The translations under genes and the position numbers were made by a program. A stretch of DNA of 64,000 nt from Chryseobacterium sp. HSC-36S06 (GTDB taxonomy: Bacteria > Bacteroidota > Bacteroidia > Flavobacteriales > Weeksellaceae): positions 434,001 through 498,000 of the forward strand of contig NZ_JALJZX010000002.1 in assembly GCF_024171485.1 (NCBI RefSeq), given 5' to 3'. The notes under the pieces are model-generated. The model saw only the letters and a program-made list of their open reading frames with translations, did not search any database and was not told the origin of the DNA. Shown one piece after another: positions 1 to 8,242 of this stretch. Every line of letters begins with the position of its first letter. Position 1 is the stretch's first letter.

Positions 1-519
1 GGTGCAAGGGGAATGGTAGAAGCACTTCAGGGCGAGGTGTCAGATTTTCCCAATATCCACGTCTGTGCACTTTATCCCGGCATTCAGCGTTCAACAGGCA
101 ATATGCATTCGGCAAAATACTCAGGTTTTTCCTCTAAAATACCTCCGCTTTCCTTCGATCCGCGCGAACTCGCCGCAAAGATGGTGAAGACGGCGAAGCA
201 TCCGAAAAAAACGAATTATACCGACTGGACTTCCTTCTTGTTGAAAAATCTTTACGGGGTTTTTCCGAAAGTAATGGTTAACAGTATGTCCGCGGGAATG
301 AGGCTGATGATGAAGAATTCTGATCCATCTGAAACCAACGGAAACGTATTGGTTCCCTCTGATGAACCGCACCGGATTTATGGGGAAACCATGATTCCGC
401 CGCCTTCTCCCACCACTAAAAAACTGATGTTTGCAGCATCTTTGGCAGCAGCAGCAGCAGCAGTAATGCTCTTCAGGCATTCGAAAGAACCCAACACTAA
501 ACCTAAACATTTAAAATAA
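1..519 (+). CDS. SDR family oxidoreductase, C-terminal part with membrane anchor (5' truncated by window edge)
   Basis: The reading frame is open from base 1, so the gene starts outside the window and about 172 residues remain. The first visible residues, GARGMVEALQGEV followed by VCALYPGIQRS, match the helix after the catalytic YxxxK motif and the PG turn of short-chain dehydrogenases; the Rossmann fold and catalytic residues would lie upstream. The C-terminal half carries a proline-rich linker and then an Ala-rich hydrophobic stretch (about residues 140-157) and a Lys-rich tail, which suggests a single C-terminal membrane anchor. The stop is 5 bases before the zinc dehydrogenase ATG, so the two are probably one operon. 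Substrate unknown. Confidence 0.8.
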   Translation, partial: GARGMVEALQGEVSDFPNIHVCALYPGIQRSTGNMHSAKYSGFSSKIPPLSFDPRELAAKMVKTAKHPKKTNYTDWTSFLLKNLYGVFPKVMVNSMSAGMRLMMKNSDPSETNGNVLVPSDEPHRIYGETMIPPPSPTTKKLMFAASLAAAAAAVMLFRHSKEPNTKPKHLK

Positions 520-524
520 AAAAT

Positions 525-1691
525 ATGAAAGCAGCCGTATTTCACAGTCCCGGGAAAATAACCTGCGACGAAACAGAAGACCCGAAAATAGAAGCTCAGG
601 ATGATGTAATTCTGAAAGTAACTTCCACTGCCATCTGCGGTAGTGATCTCCACATGTATTCCGGTGGTATTCCCCAGGCCCGTCCTATGGTGATGGGACA
701 TGAATTTATGGGGATCGTAGAAGAGACAGGAAGTAATGTCCACGGTTTGAAAGTAGGTGACCGTGTTGTGGTACCTTTCCCAATCGCCTGTGGGGGGTGT
801 TTTTTCTGCGACCACGATCTTCCGGGTCACTGTGAAAACAGCAATCCGGATATGTATGGACCCGAAGGCGGAATCCTGACTGAAAAGGGTGGAGGCATGT
901 TTGGCTACAGCGATCTGTACGGAGGTTACAACGGCGGGCAGGCCCAGTATGTCCGTGTCCCTTTCGCCAATACCGGACCCCGAAAAGTGCCGGATCATCT
1001 AACCGATTCTCAGGTTCTTTTTCTCACCGATATCTTCCCGACAGGTTACACAGGAGTAATGTGGGGCGAACTGAAGGGAGGCGAAACTGTTGCGGTTTTC
1101 GGTGCCGGACCCGTAGGAGTAATGGCAGCAAAAAGTGCGGTACTTCACAATGCTTCAAAAATAATTGTAATCGATACGCTGCAGTACCGTCTTGACAGGG
1201 TTAAAGCCCAGACCGGCTGCGAAACCGTCCTGTGGAAAAATGCCAAGGATACCATAGAGGAAATCCGCCATCTGACTCAGGGTCGCGGTGCGGATCTCTG
1301 TATTGATGCAGTAGGTTTTGAGCCGGAGCGCAATATTGTAGACCGGGTAAAAGCCACGGTAAATTTCGAGAAGGGAAGCATAAAGGTATTGGATGCCTGC
1401 TTCAGTGCTGCAAGAAGGGGAGGAAGAATTTCCATCCTCGGGGTTTATCCGGTAAATTATGACAACTTCCGTTTGGGGCAGATTTTTGATAAAGGCCTCA
1501 CTGTAAAAGCTGGGCAGGCTCCGGTTCATGCTGTTATCGATAAACTTTTGGGTTACGTTGCAGAAGGAAAAGTAGTCCTTGATGATGTTATCACTCACCG
1601 GATGTCACTTACCGATGTTGCTAAAGGGTACGAGATCTTCGATAAAAAAGAGGATGGTTGCGTCAAAGTAGTGCTTGACCCATGGAAATAA
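525..1691 (+). CDS. Zinc-dependent alcohol dehydrogenase, formaldehyde-dehydrogenase-like
   Basis: A 388-residue medium-chain dehydrogenase. Catalytic zinc ligands are visible as C38 (AICGSD) and H59-E60 (GHEF), and the structural zinc site as C89, C92, C95 and C103. The Rossmann nucleotide motif VFGAGPVG lies near residue 195. The long insertion around residues 110-150 and the conserved DACFSAARRGG region resemble the glutathione-independent formaldehyde dehydrogenase branch, which oxidises aldehydes or alcohols with NAD in the cytosol. It follows the SDR gene by 5 bases. The actual substrate cannot be read from sequence. Confidence 0.88.
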   Translation: MKAAVFHSPGKITCDETEDPKIEAQDDVILKVTSTAICGSDLHMYSGGIPQARPMVMGHEFMGIVEETGSNVHGLKVGDRVVVPFPIACGGCFFCDHDLPGHCENSNPDMYGPEGGILTEKGGGMFGYSDLYGGYNGGQAQYVRVPFANTGPRKVPDHLTDSQVLFLTDIFPTGYTGVMWGELKGGETVAVFGAGPVGVMAAKSAVLHNASKIIVIDTLQYRLDRVKAQTGCETVLWKNAKDTIEEIRHLTQGRGADLCIDAVGFEPERNIVDRVKATVNFEKGSIKVLDACFSAARRGGRISILGVYPVNYDNFRLGQIFDKGLTVKAGQAPVHAVIDKLLGYVAEGKVVLDDVITHRMSLTDVAKGYEIFDKKEDGCVKVVLDPWK

Positions 1692-1758
1692 CTTCCCAAT
1701 CTTTCTTAAAATATTTTCCGCGCATACAAAAAAAATCAGTAATTTTAGAATAACAATT

Positions 1759-1795
1759 CATCCTGCAGGTTCTGCAGGGTGAAGTTCTTTTATTA
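1759..1795 (+). terminator. Probable terminator after the dehydrogenase pair
   Basis: Inverted repeat CCTGCAG (1762-1768), loop GTT, CTGCAGG (1772-1778), extendable by flanking pairs, followed by a T-rich run. It lies 70 bases after the dehydrogenase stop and before the kinase gene; it could also be a leader hairpin of the kinase mRNA. Confidence 0.5.
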
Positions 1796-1882
1796 ATTTC
1801 AAAATAAGGTGAAATTTCCGCGAGGGGCTGGGAGAAGAGGTGGGAGGAAAATCCGACTGACGTTTTTAAAATATTTACAGAG

Positions 1883-2959
1883 ATGCCCAGTAAAAACCAA
1901 CAGATCCGGGAACTCAGTTTTCACATTGAACTTCTGGAGAATTATTTCAGAAATACAATTATTCCGCAGCTCTTTATTGATGGTACGCTGCGGCTTCAGA
2001 AATTTTCTCCTCCCGCGATGAAGCAGTTCAGTCTTGCAGATTCAGATATAGGCCGGCCAATTGAGGATATTAAAGATAATTTCCGTTTTCCTTCCATCAT
2101 TGATAATATTCAGAAAGTGATTGATACCGCCGAAATACTGGAAAAGGAAATTCAGACCGTAGACCGCAGGTGGTATCAGATGAATATCCTTCCCTATATA
2201 CGCATGCAGGATCAGAAGGCGGATGGTGTTATTATTACCTTTATTGAAATTACTGCCAGAATCCGGGATCTTAAAGCGCAGGAGAAAATGGTTGCTGATT
2301 ACGAAATACTGCTGGATACTATTTCCCACGACGTTAAAAATCCTCTCACCAATCTCGTTTTGGCTGTTGGCTTGCTTAAGAAGGCAGCAACTGGCGACAC
2401 AAAACAGTATCAGGCACTGCTTGAAACTGTAGACACGGCGCTATCTACAATGCATGTACTGATTAATGAACTTACTGCCGAGAGAAAAAAAAGCTATGAT
2501 TTTTCCGGTGAAGAAGAACTTCTGAGTATTGAAAATATACTGGAAGATGTCCGCCTTACGCTCAGCGATAATATAAATGATGCTGACGCATTGATCCGGA
2601 GTGAAATTAATGTTTCCGAAATTACATTCTCAAGGAGAAAACTGAGGACGGTTCTTTATAATTTGATCAACAATGCTTTAAAATTCAGATCTGAAAAACG
2701 GAAACTGCAAATTACGGTAACTTCTTACACCGAAGCCGGGTTCACTGTAATTGCTGTAAAAGATAACGGAATAGGAATAGAACGCGATAAGCAGGATGAG
2801 GTTTTCTCTAAATACTGCCGTCTGAAGCACCATATCGAAGGAACGGGGGTTGGGCTTCATCTTATAAGAGAAATTGTTACCAATGCAGGCGGTAAAATCA
2901 TGCTGCAAAGTGAAGTTGATCAGGGATCGGAATTTAAAGTTTATCTTAAGCTGAAATAA
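1883..2959 (+). CDS. PAS domain sensor histidine kinase
   Basis: A 358-residue soluble kinase with no membrane segment. Residues about 25-125 form a PAS domain of the kind found in CheB/CheR hybrid proteins: FIDGTLRLQKFSP, DIGRPIEDI and RRWYQMNILPY match its usual landmarks. The phospho-acceptor box is SHDVKNPL with H149, followed by an HATPase_c domain with the N box (LINNALKF), DNGIGI and the GTGVGLHL glycine box. No response regulator is adjacent, so its partner is unknown. ATG at 1883 was chosen because the PAS domain follows at the usual distance. Confidence 0.88.
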   Translation: MPSKNQQIRELSFHIELLENYFRNTIIPQLFIDGTLRLQKFSPPAMKQFSLADSDIGRPIEDIKDNFRFPSIIDNIQKVIDTAEILEKEIQTVDRRWYQMNILPYIRMQDQKADGVIITFIEITARIRDLKAQEKMVADYEILLDTISHDVKNPLTNLVLAVGLLKKAATGDTKQYQALLETVDTALSTMHVLINELTAERKKSYDFSGEEELLSIENILEDVRLTLSDNINDADALIRSEINVSEITFSRRKLRTVLYNLINNALKFRSEKRKLQITVTSYTEAGFTVIAVKDNGIGIERDKQDEVFSKYCRLKHHIEGTGVGLHLIREIVTNAGGKIMLQSEVDQGSEFKVYLKLK

Positions 2960-2960
2960 A

Positions 2961-2993
2961 AAAGAGGAGGATTAATGAGATCCTCCTCTTTTT
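2961..2993 (+). terminator. Rho-independent terminator of the histidine kinase gene
   Basis: Perfect 11-bp stem AAGAGGAGGAT (2962-2972) / ATCCTCCTCTT (2980-2990) with a 7-base loop and a T tract, starting 2 bases after the stop codon. Confidence 0.9.
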
Positions 2994-3009
2994 ATTGTAA
3001 TGTGTTTAG

Positions 3010-3075
3010 ATATGTACCAATCTCCGGATTTTTTTGCCTTAAATCAATTTCAAAATTACGAAATTGGGTACATAT
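3010..3075. repeat. Nested, mutually exclusive inverted repeats
   Basis: Outer arms ATATGTACCAAT (3010-3021) and ATTGGGTACATAT (3063-3075) pair with one bulged base. Inner arms CAATTTC (3045-3051) and GAAATTG (3060-3066) share bases with the outer right arm, so only one can form at a time. The element sits in the 3' region of the DUF6766 gene on the minus strand and may be part of its transcript end. Confidence 0.45.
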
Positions 3076-3085
3076 TTAATTGTTG

Positions 3086-3742
3086 CTATTCTCCGGTTTC
3101 ACTGTTAGGTGCATCTACAGGTTTCGACTGTGATGAGCCCTGCTGCCTCAGAAAAATTGAAAGCACGATGATGGCGAATATAGACAGAAATTCGCTCTGC
3201 CAGTTTTGGAATGATTCAAACCAAAGCCGCGAGTCTGTGAGGTATTCGCCGACCTGCTGTATCGGTTTACCCTCAAGCCTGTTCTGAGTATTGGCGTCAT
3301 GAAGGCTTCCGTAAACGTGAAGTACAAAAGATGCTGCAAACAGCAGAATAAGTGAGATGGTAAGCGAGTTTTTGTAAAGGTTGAGCCATATACCGCCTTT
3401 GCGGACCGGCCATGGTGCTCCTTCCCGGTCGGGTGAAGGCGTTCTGTCTACCTCATTGGGTTTATCAATGTCCTTCGATTCGGAAGAGCCTTTCTGCCGC
3501 AGAAAAATCGTAAACCATACCAATAAACCCATCTGTAAGAACTCGCTTTCCCAGTTTTCGAAAGTGGCTTCTATAAAATGGCCCGAGTGTAAGTATCGGT
3601 AGAAATTCATGGTTTCTCCGCCCCATTCCTGAAGGTCTTTATTATATTCAAGCAGTCCAAAATAAATCTGCCCGCCTAAGCCCAGTAAAAATAAAAGCAG
3701 AAATACAACAGAAAGACTGTTGTTGTAAAGCCATTTTTTCAT
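3086..3742 (-). CDS. DUF6766-type membrane protein with internal duplication
   Basis: A 218-residue protein made of two similar halves. Half 1 (about 1-92) runs WLYNNSL, a hydrophobic helix, then FENWESEFL and a second helix ending IFLRQKGSSESK. Half 2 (about 114-218) repeats this as NLYKNSL, helix, FQNWQSEFL and IFLRQQGSSQSK. Four membrane helices are therefore expected, and the connecting loop is proline and charge rich. Family DUF6766 is recalled from these motifs; its function is unknown. It lies 40 bases downstream of the sugar operon on the same strand and may be co-transcribed. Confidence 0.75.
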   Translation of the reverse strand: MKKWLYNNSLSVVFLLLFLLGLGGQIYFGLLEYNKDLQEWGGETMNFYRYLHSGHFIEATFENWESEFLQMGLLVWFTIFLRQKGSSESKDIDKPNEVDRTPSPDREGAPWPVRKGGIWLNLYKNSLTISLILLFAASFVLHVYGSLHDANTQNRLEGKPIQQVGEYLTDSRLWFESFQNWQSEFLSIFAIIVLSIFLRQQGSSQSKPVDAPNSETGE

Positions 3743-3782
3743 TTCGATATGAAGTTGCTTTGGTGAAAGGGATTAAAAATTA

Positions 3783-4256
3783 TCATTTTTGAAGTTCCAG
3801 GGTATTTTGGCTCTGTACTTTCACTTTGGAACTTTCGTTCCGGTATACTTCTTTACGCAGATTGGTACTGGAAAAACGATGATGCCGTTCATTGAAATAC
3901 AGAACAATATTCTGATCTTCACAGAATTTTCGGCCTGTAAAGTTTTTGTCCCTGTATTCCACGCCTATAATTCTTACATCAACGGAATACAGTTTCAGAA
4001 TGTCTTCCAGATCCTGTTCTGTCGTATAGGGAATGATTTCATCTACATATTTGCAGGCCTTCAGCTGAATGTATCTTTCAACTACGGTTTGCACGGGTTT
4101 GTTTTTTTCCGGCCTGTCAATTGTAGGATCGGTCTGTAAGCCGACGATAAGGTGATCGCACTGTGCCTTTGCTTCCGCAAGCATCCGGATATGCCCGGCA
4201 TGCAGAAGATCAAAACAACTGAAGGTAATTCCGGTAATTTTTTTATTGGTATCCAT
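3783..4256 (-). CDS. Cytidylyltransferase-family protein (TagD/GCT-like)
   Basis: A 157-residue nucleotidyltransferase. The N-terminal GITFSCFDLLHAGHIRML has the HxGH signature of the cytidylyltransferase superfamily, and the RFSSTNLRKEV segment near residue 132 corresponds to the second signature (RTxGISTT in TagD). It is best compared with glycerol-3-phosphate cytidylyltransferase, which makes CDP-glycerol, but the nucleotide and sugar or alcohol phosphate used here are unknown. It starts 9 bases after the GH1-like gene stop, as the last gene of a tightly packed operon. Confidence 0.82.
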   Translation of the reverse strand: MDTNKKITGITFSCFDLLHAGHIRMLAEAKAQCDHLIVGLQTDPTIDRPEKNKPVQTVVERYIQLKACKYVDEIIPYTTEQDLEDILKLYSVDVRIIGVEYRDKNFTGRKFCEDQNIVLYFNERHHRFSSTNLRKEVYRNESSKVKVQSQNTLELQK

Positions 4257-4265
4257 AATAGTTTG

Positions 4266-5390
4266 TTAAATGTTTAATTCCTCCATTTCCTCAATGAATT
4301 CGGAGTGCTTATAAATTGAAAGAACGTATTCAGGATCGGGTATCCGGTTTTTTTCGTGGTCGAGATCAAAAATTCCGCACCGGCTGTAAACGCTGAGGTT
4401 GTCCCAATCGGGCCTGTCCGTAACAGGATAGATGCAGATGCCGTGAAAATCGACTCCCTCGTATGCGGCTATAATACATTCGGCTGCAACTTCGTCAAGC
4501 CATTCAGCACGGCTGTCTTCGAAATGCCCGGTTTCGGAAAGAAACATGGGTTTTTTATACCGCTGATATGCATTGAGCAGAAGCTGATGCAAAGGTATTC
4601 TCTCGTTAGCGTGATCGGGCCAGCAAAGACTTTCAGCATCAGCTTTCCACTGGCAGTTCCAGTAATAATTGAACCCTAAAATCTCAAGATAACTTTCGTC
4701 ACCTCCGAGTTCCGGACATCTTCTTCCTGCAATAATATCCATGGCTTCAAACTGGTACTCGTTACGGATAGAAATTTCATCGGAATCGGGACCGTGTACT
4801 TTAACCAGCGGTTCAACGAGGACGATTTTACAGTTGGAATCTTCCTGTTTCATAGCACGGATTCCCTGAAGTGCTGCTTTGCAGAGGTGGTATTTAAGAT
4901 CCCAGCCGCTGTTTACCGCAAAAGGGACAGTACCTCTGTCATCGCCTGAAAGCCAGGACAGAAAACTGATCTCGTTGATCGGAACTACGTATAGTATTTC
5001 GCTGCTGTGTTTCCTGAAAAACCTTACAAAAGCCCGGCAGAGTTTCTCGAACCGGTCAGCAAAATGCGGATGGGTAGGGAAGAGCCCGTCAGGATACCCG
5101 AAATGGATAAGGTCCCAGATCTGCTGAATGCCTGTTTCTCGGGCCGCACGGATTCGGTTAAGCACCTCAGAAAAATCATATTCTCCTTCCGTTTTCTCCA
5201 CTTCGCTCCAGCATATTCCTTCGCGGACAGTATAGATGTCTAGCGAGGTCAGCAGTCTGTAATCTCCGTGTACACGCAGATCGTGCTCGGTTTCTTTCAG
5301 GAGGTTTACTCTTTGGCCATGGCGGTTGATGTGATCTGCACATTCAAAACCACCCATCAGATAACTTTTAAAGAACGGTGAGCTTTTCAT
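4266..5390 (-). CDS. Glycoside hydrolase family 1-like protein
   Basis: A 374-residue TIM-barrel-like protein, shorter than typical GH1 beta-glucosidases (about 450). The N-terminal YLMGGFECAD replaces the usual FxWGxAT start. The acid/base Glu is likely E140 in PINEIS and the nucleophile E286 in FLSETGH, both placed as in GH1. No signal peptide is seen, so it should be cytoplasmic. The start overlaps the end of glf by 23 bases, pointing to translational coupling. It may trim or remodel a galactose-containing glycan, but this is inference from context. Confidence 0.75.
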   Translation of the reverse strand: MKSSPFFKSYLMGGFECADHINRHGQRVNLLKETEHDLRVHGDYRLLTSLDIYTVREGICWSEVEKTEGEYDFSEVLNRIRAARETGIQQIWDLIHFGYPDGLFPTHPHFADRFEKLCRAFVRFFRKHSSEILYVVPINEISFLSWLSGDDRGTVPFAVNSGWDLKYHLCKAALQGIRAMKQEDSNCKIVLVEPLVKVHGPDSDEISIRNEYQFEAMDIIAGRRCPELGGDESYLEILGFNYYWNCQWKADAESLCWPDHANERIPLHQLLLNAYQRYKKPMFLSETGHFEDSRAEWLDEVAAECIIAAYEGVDFHGICIYPVTDRPDWDNLSVYSRCGIFDLDHEKNRIPDPEYVLSIYKHSEFIEEMEELNI

Positions 5391-6513
5391 GATCTTCGCA
5401 TTTTTCGGTTTCGAGAGTGGTAAATAAATCCAGAGCGTTTTTAAAAGCCTGGTCCATATTGAAATATTTGTAATTGGCGAGTCTGCCTACAAAATAAATA
5501 TCCTTCAGCTGATCTGCATGCTTTTTATATTCTTCGTAGACGCGTTGGTTTTTCTCGTTCGGTACAGGGTAATACGGTTCGCCTTCATCCACCGTATATT
5601 CTTTCACGATACTTGTTTTGGGTGATTTCTGATTTCCGAAATGTTTGTATTCGACAATTCTGGTAAAATCCACATCCTGACCGGGATAGTTAACTACAGA
5701 GTTTTCCTGGAAATATTCCTGATCCAGATGTTCGGTGACGAAATTAATGGAGCGGTATTCCAGTTTTTCCAGCATCCGGTCTTTAAACTCAAAGAAACGG
5801 TCAACCGGTCCTGTATAGAATAATTTCCCGAAATCTTCCAGCTGATCTTTGATGTCGAAATAATCGGTGTTCAGCAATACCGTGATATTGGGGTGGTCGA
5901 GCATCTTCTCAAACATCTGGGTGTATCCGCCTTTGGGCAGCGCCTGATATCGGTCCGAAAAATAACGGTCGTCATGATTGTGCCGCACCGGAATTCTCTC
6001 CAGAACTGAGGCGTGAAGCTCTTCAGGAAATTTATCCCACTGTTTTTTGGTGTAGTGCTTAAACATTTTTTCGTACAGCACAGGACCTACGCGGTTAAGC
6101 ACGGCTTCTTCACCGTTTTTGGCTCTTTCAAAAGGAATCCGGTTTTCAGCAAGCCAGGTCTGCATTTCTTCTTCGGTTTCAAGGTTCTGGTCAAAAAGAA
6201 TATTTACGGTTTGGATATTCACCGGAATTGGGACGGTTTTGTCGTCAACGCGGGCAATTACCCGGTGTTCCCAGGGATACCATTCAGAGAAACGGTTCAC
6301 GTATTCCCATACTTCTTCGTCATTGGTATGAAAAAGATGAGCGCCATATTTCGACACCAGGATTCCGTTTTCGTCATATTCATCGTAACAGTTACCGGCG
6401 ATATGGTCTCTTTTTTCGATGACCAGCACTTTTTTTCCTGCTGAGGCGTAACGTTCAGCTAATGTTGCACCGGAAATTCCGGCTCCTATAATGAGGATGT
6501 CTACGTTTTTCAT
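5368..6513 (-). CDS. glf: UDP-galactopyranose mutase
   Basis: A 381-residue flavoenzyme that interconverts UDP-galactopyranose and UDP-galactofuranose, the donor for galactofuranose-containing glycans. The FAD-binding motif GAGISG is at residues 10-15, followed by VIEKRDHIAGNCYDE, YGAHLFHT and FYTGPVDRFF, all standard for the family. The length matches the bacterial enzymes. The start codon overlaps the glycosyltransferase stop by 4 bases (ATGA), so the mutase and the glycosyltransferase are probably made together. Confidence 0.95.
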   Translation of the reverse strand: MKNVDILIIGAGISGATLAERYASAGKKVLVIEKRDHIAGNCYDEYDENGILVSKYGAHLFHTNDEEVWEYVNRFSEWYPWEHRVIARVDDKTVPIPVNIQTVNILFDQNLETEEEMQTWLAENRIPFERAKNGEEAVLNRVGPVLYEKMFKHYTKKQWDKFPEELHASVLERIPVRHNHDDRYFSDRYQALPKGGYTQMFEKMLDHPNITVLLNTDYFDIKDQLEDFGKLFYTGPVDRFFEFKDRMLEKLEYRSINFVTEHLDQEYFQENSVVNYPGQDVDFTRIVEYKHFGNQKSPKTSIVKEYTVDEGEPYYPVPNEKNQRVYEEYKKHADQLKDIYFVGRLANYKYFNMDQAFKNALDLFTTLETEKCEDHEKLTVL

Positions 6514-7595
6514 GCGATGGTTTTTTGAATGATAGCGTCCATATGGGCAGCAGTATTGTCCCAGGATGTCTTTTCGAGAATTTCAGTATAAGCTTTCTTA
6601 AAATTCTTTGCAGGACTTGTAATTGCCTTTTGGAAGTCGGTTTCATTCTCCACCAGCATAATGCAGTGACTGTAGTCGCGGACTACATCTTTTATCTTTG
6701 TGGAAATAATCGGTTTCATGGCCGACATGTATTCCAGGGTCTTGGTGGGACTGATGAAACGGGTGGAATCATTCAGTGCAAAGGGCATCATTGCCATATC
6801 AAAGCAGTGCAGGTAATCGGGGAGCTCGTCATACGATTTCATCCCCAGATAATGGATGTTATCAGCTTTTGGGAGATCCTCTTCGGAAATTTTGCACAGC
6901 GGTCCGATCATTACAAATGAAGCATCAGGAGTCCTTTCAGCGGTCCGTCTTAAAAGTTCCAGATCAATTCTTTCGTCGATCACTCCGTAATAACCAACGA
7001 TAGGTGCAGGAATATTGCTTATATCCTCCGGTTTTGTATTTTTTATTGGGGTTGCAAAATGTTCTACGTCAACTGAACTTGGGAAGCAGAATACGTTATG
7101 ATGTTTTTTTGCTTTGGATTCGTAAAGTGATTTACCTCCGGTATAAACCATATCTGCAAATGACAGAAGGGTGTTTTCCTGTTCCAGCAGATGAGGTGAT
7201 GCACCTTTGAAAAGAGTGAGTTCATCCATGCAGTCGTAAACAACGGTTTCAAAATCAAGCTCATTAAGGACCTCCACAAACGCCGGTGAGTAAAACCAAC
7301 CTACGGTAAAAGAAGCATTGTTAAGTTTTTTGCGCAGATAGGGACCGATGTCTTTCATATCAGAAACTGGCGGCTGGCATACGTGAATATTCGGGTTGAT
7401 CTCTTTAATCTGAAAGGGGCCTGATCCGTTGAGCCGGGTCTGTACGGGCTCTTCAACTACCAAAATACGGTAATCGCGGGATAGGCGGGTAATCAAATGT
7501 TGCGGTCTCTGGAACACGAAGTCCCAACGGAGATGACAAAAGACGATCATGTCGTAATTGTGTGATCCTCCGTTTGGTGACGGTACGTTTTTCAT
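6510..7595 (-). CDS. Glycosyltransferase family 1/4-like protein
   Basis: A 361-residue protein if translation starts at the ATG at 7595 (MKNVPSPNGG). An upstream in-frame ATG would add 26 residues but lies in likely promoter sequence. The N-terminal VFCHLRWDFVFQRPQHL is a recognisable start of GT-B enzymes of this type. Later segments VGYYGVIDERID, MIGP and FALNDSTRFISPTK followed by LEYMSAMKPI match the sugar-nucleotide-binding half with the late E-x7-E-like motif. First gene of the glf operon; it may use UDP-galactofuranose, but the donor is not proven. Confidence 0.85.
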   Translation of the reverse strand: MKNVPSPNGGSHNYDMIVFCHLRWDFVFQRPQHLITRLSRDYRILVVEEPVQTRLNGSGPFQIKEINPNIHVCQPPVSDMKDIGPYLRKKLNNASFTVGWFYSPAFVEVLNELDFETVVYDCMDELTLFKGASPHLLEQENTLLSFADMVYTGGKSLYESKAKKHHNVFCFPSSVDVEHFATPIKNTKPEDISNIPAPIVGYYGVIDERIDLELLRRTAERTPDASFVMIGPLCKISEEDLPKADNIHYLGMKSYDELPDYLHCFDMAMMPFALNDSTRFISPTKTLEYMSAMKPIISTKIKDVVRDYSHCIMLVENETDFQKAITSPAKNFKKAYTEILEKTSWDNTAAHMDAIIQKTIA

Positions 7596-7924
7596 AATAG
7601 TATATTTTAATGTTAGTAGTCGGAACCGATGTCCTTGTGAATGGTCTGTTCTCACAAAAAAATATAATATCACTAGAGCGTAGTGATAAAAGATATTAGA
7701 TGGTAAAACCGGAGAGGCATTTAAAAGTAAAAATCCGTCCTCTATCTAATTGCCGAATAATCAACAAAAAAGGTGCCAATAAATTGTTGATATAGCGAAA
7801 AAAGTATATGACTTGTTACGTCCTAATAAATGCGCTTTTATGTTGTTTATTTACAATTCGCAATGATAGTTTTACACCTGCAGAGCAGTTTACAGGTGTA
7901 AGTATTTTTGATAAATCGGGAAAT
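7596..7924. other. 329-base intergenic region with an inverted repeat
   Basis: No coding potential seen. It separates two minus-strand genes and must contain the promoter of the glf operon, although no clear TAnnTTTG box was found on the minus strand. A perfect 9-bp inverted repeat TTACACCTG (7872-7880) / CAGGTGTAA (7893-7901) with a 12-base loop lies 24 bases after the lipoprotein stop. It lacks a long T tract, so it may be a weak terminator or an operator. Confidence 0.5.
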
Positions 7925-8155
7925 CTAATTTTCTAAACCCGATTGGTTAGTATTTTCCTTTTCCGTCTGCTGTGGCGGCATAGCCGTTGAGGCGTTGATG
8001 CTGTCGCCCATAATCGAATCCCTTTCGAGGTTCTGAATCAGGTCACGTTCTGTCTCCGCATAGTCGGCGGGGGCGGTATTCTGGGGTTTATCGTTTTGTG
8101 AGCATGCAGAGAGAAAGACGATTCCCAGTGCTGCCATAACTGTTGGATATTTCAT
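7925..8155 (-). CDS. Small lipoprotein, function unknown
   Basis: A 76-residue protein with a type II signal peptide: MKYPTVMAALGIVFLSAC, where LSAC is the lipobox and C18 the lipidated cysteine. The mature part is short, hydrophilic and rich in Asn, Gln, Glu and Asp, with no known domain. It should sit in the outer or inner membrane facing the periplasm or outside. It is preceded on the same strand by the terminator of the DUF892 gene, so it is probably transcribed alone. Confidence 0.78.
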   Translation of the reverse strand: MKYPTVMAALGIVFLSACSQNDKPQNTAPADYAETERDLIQNLERDSIMGDSINASTAMPPQQTEKENTNQSGLEN

Positions 8156-8242
8156 ATATTATTTTTTAAATGTTTAATGTTATAAATGATTACAGGTATA
8201 AAACTTGGATAGGGTTAGCATATTTATTATTGGATAGCAGGT

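Noticed and set aside
378-998. 206-codon antisense frame over the SDR/dehydrogenase junction
   Set aside because: Overlaps two well-supported genes on the other strand and has no recognisable protein motif.
1809-2021. Plus-strand frame overlapping the histidine kinase start
   Set aside because: Arg/Gly-rich text in a different frame from the kinase; no family match and overlaps the kinase N-terminus.
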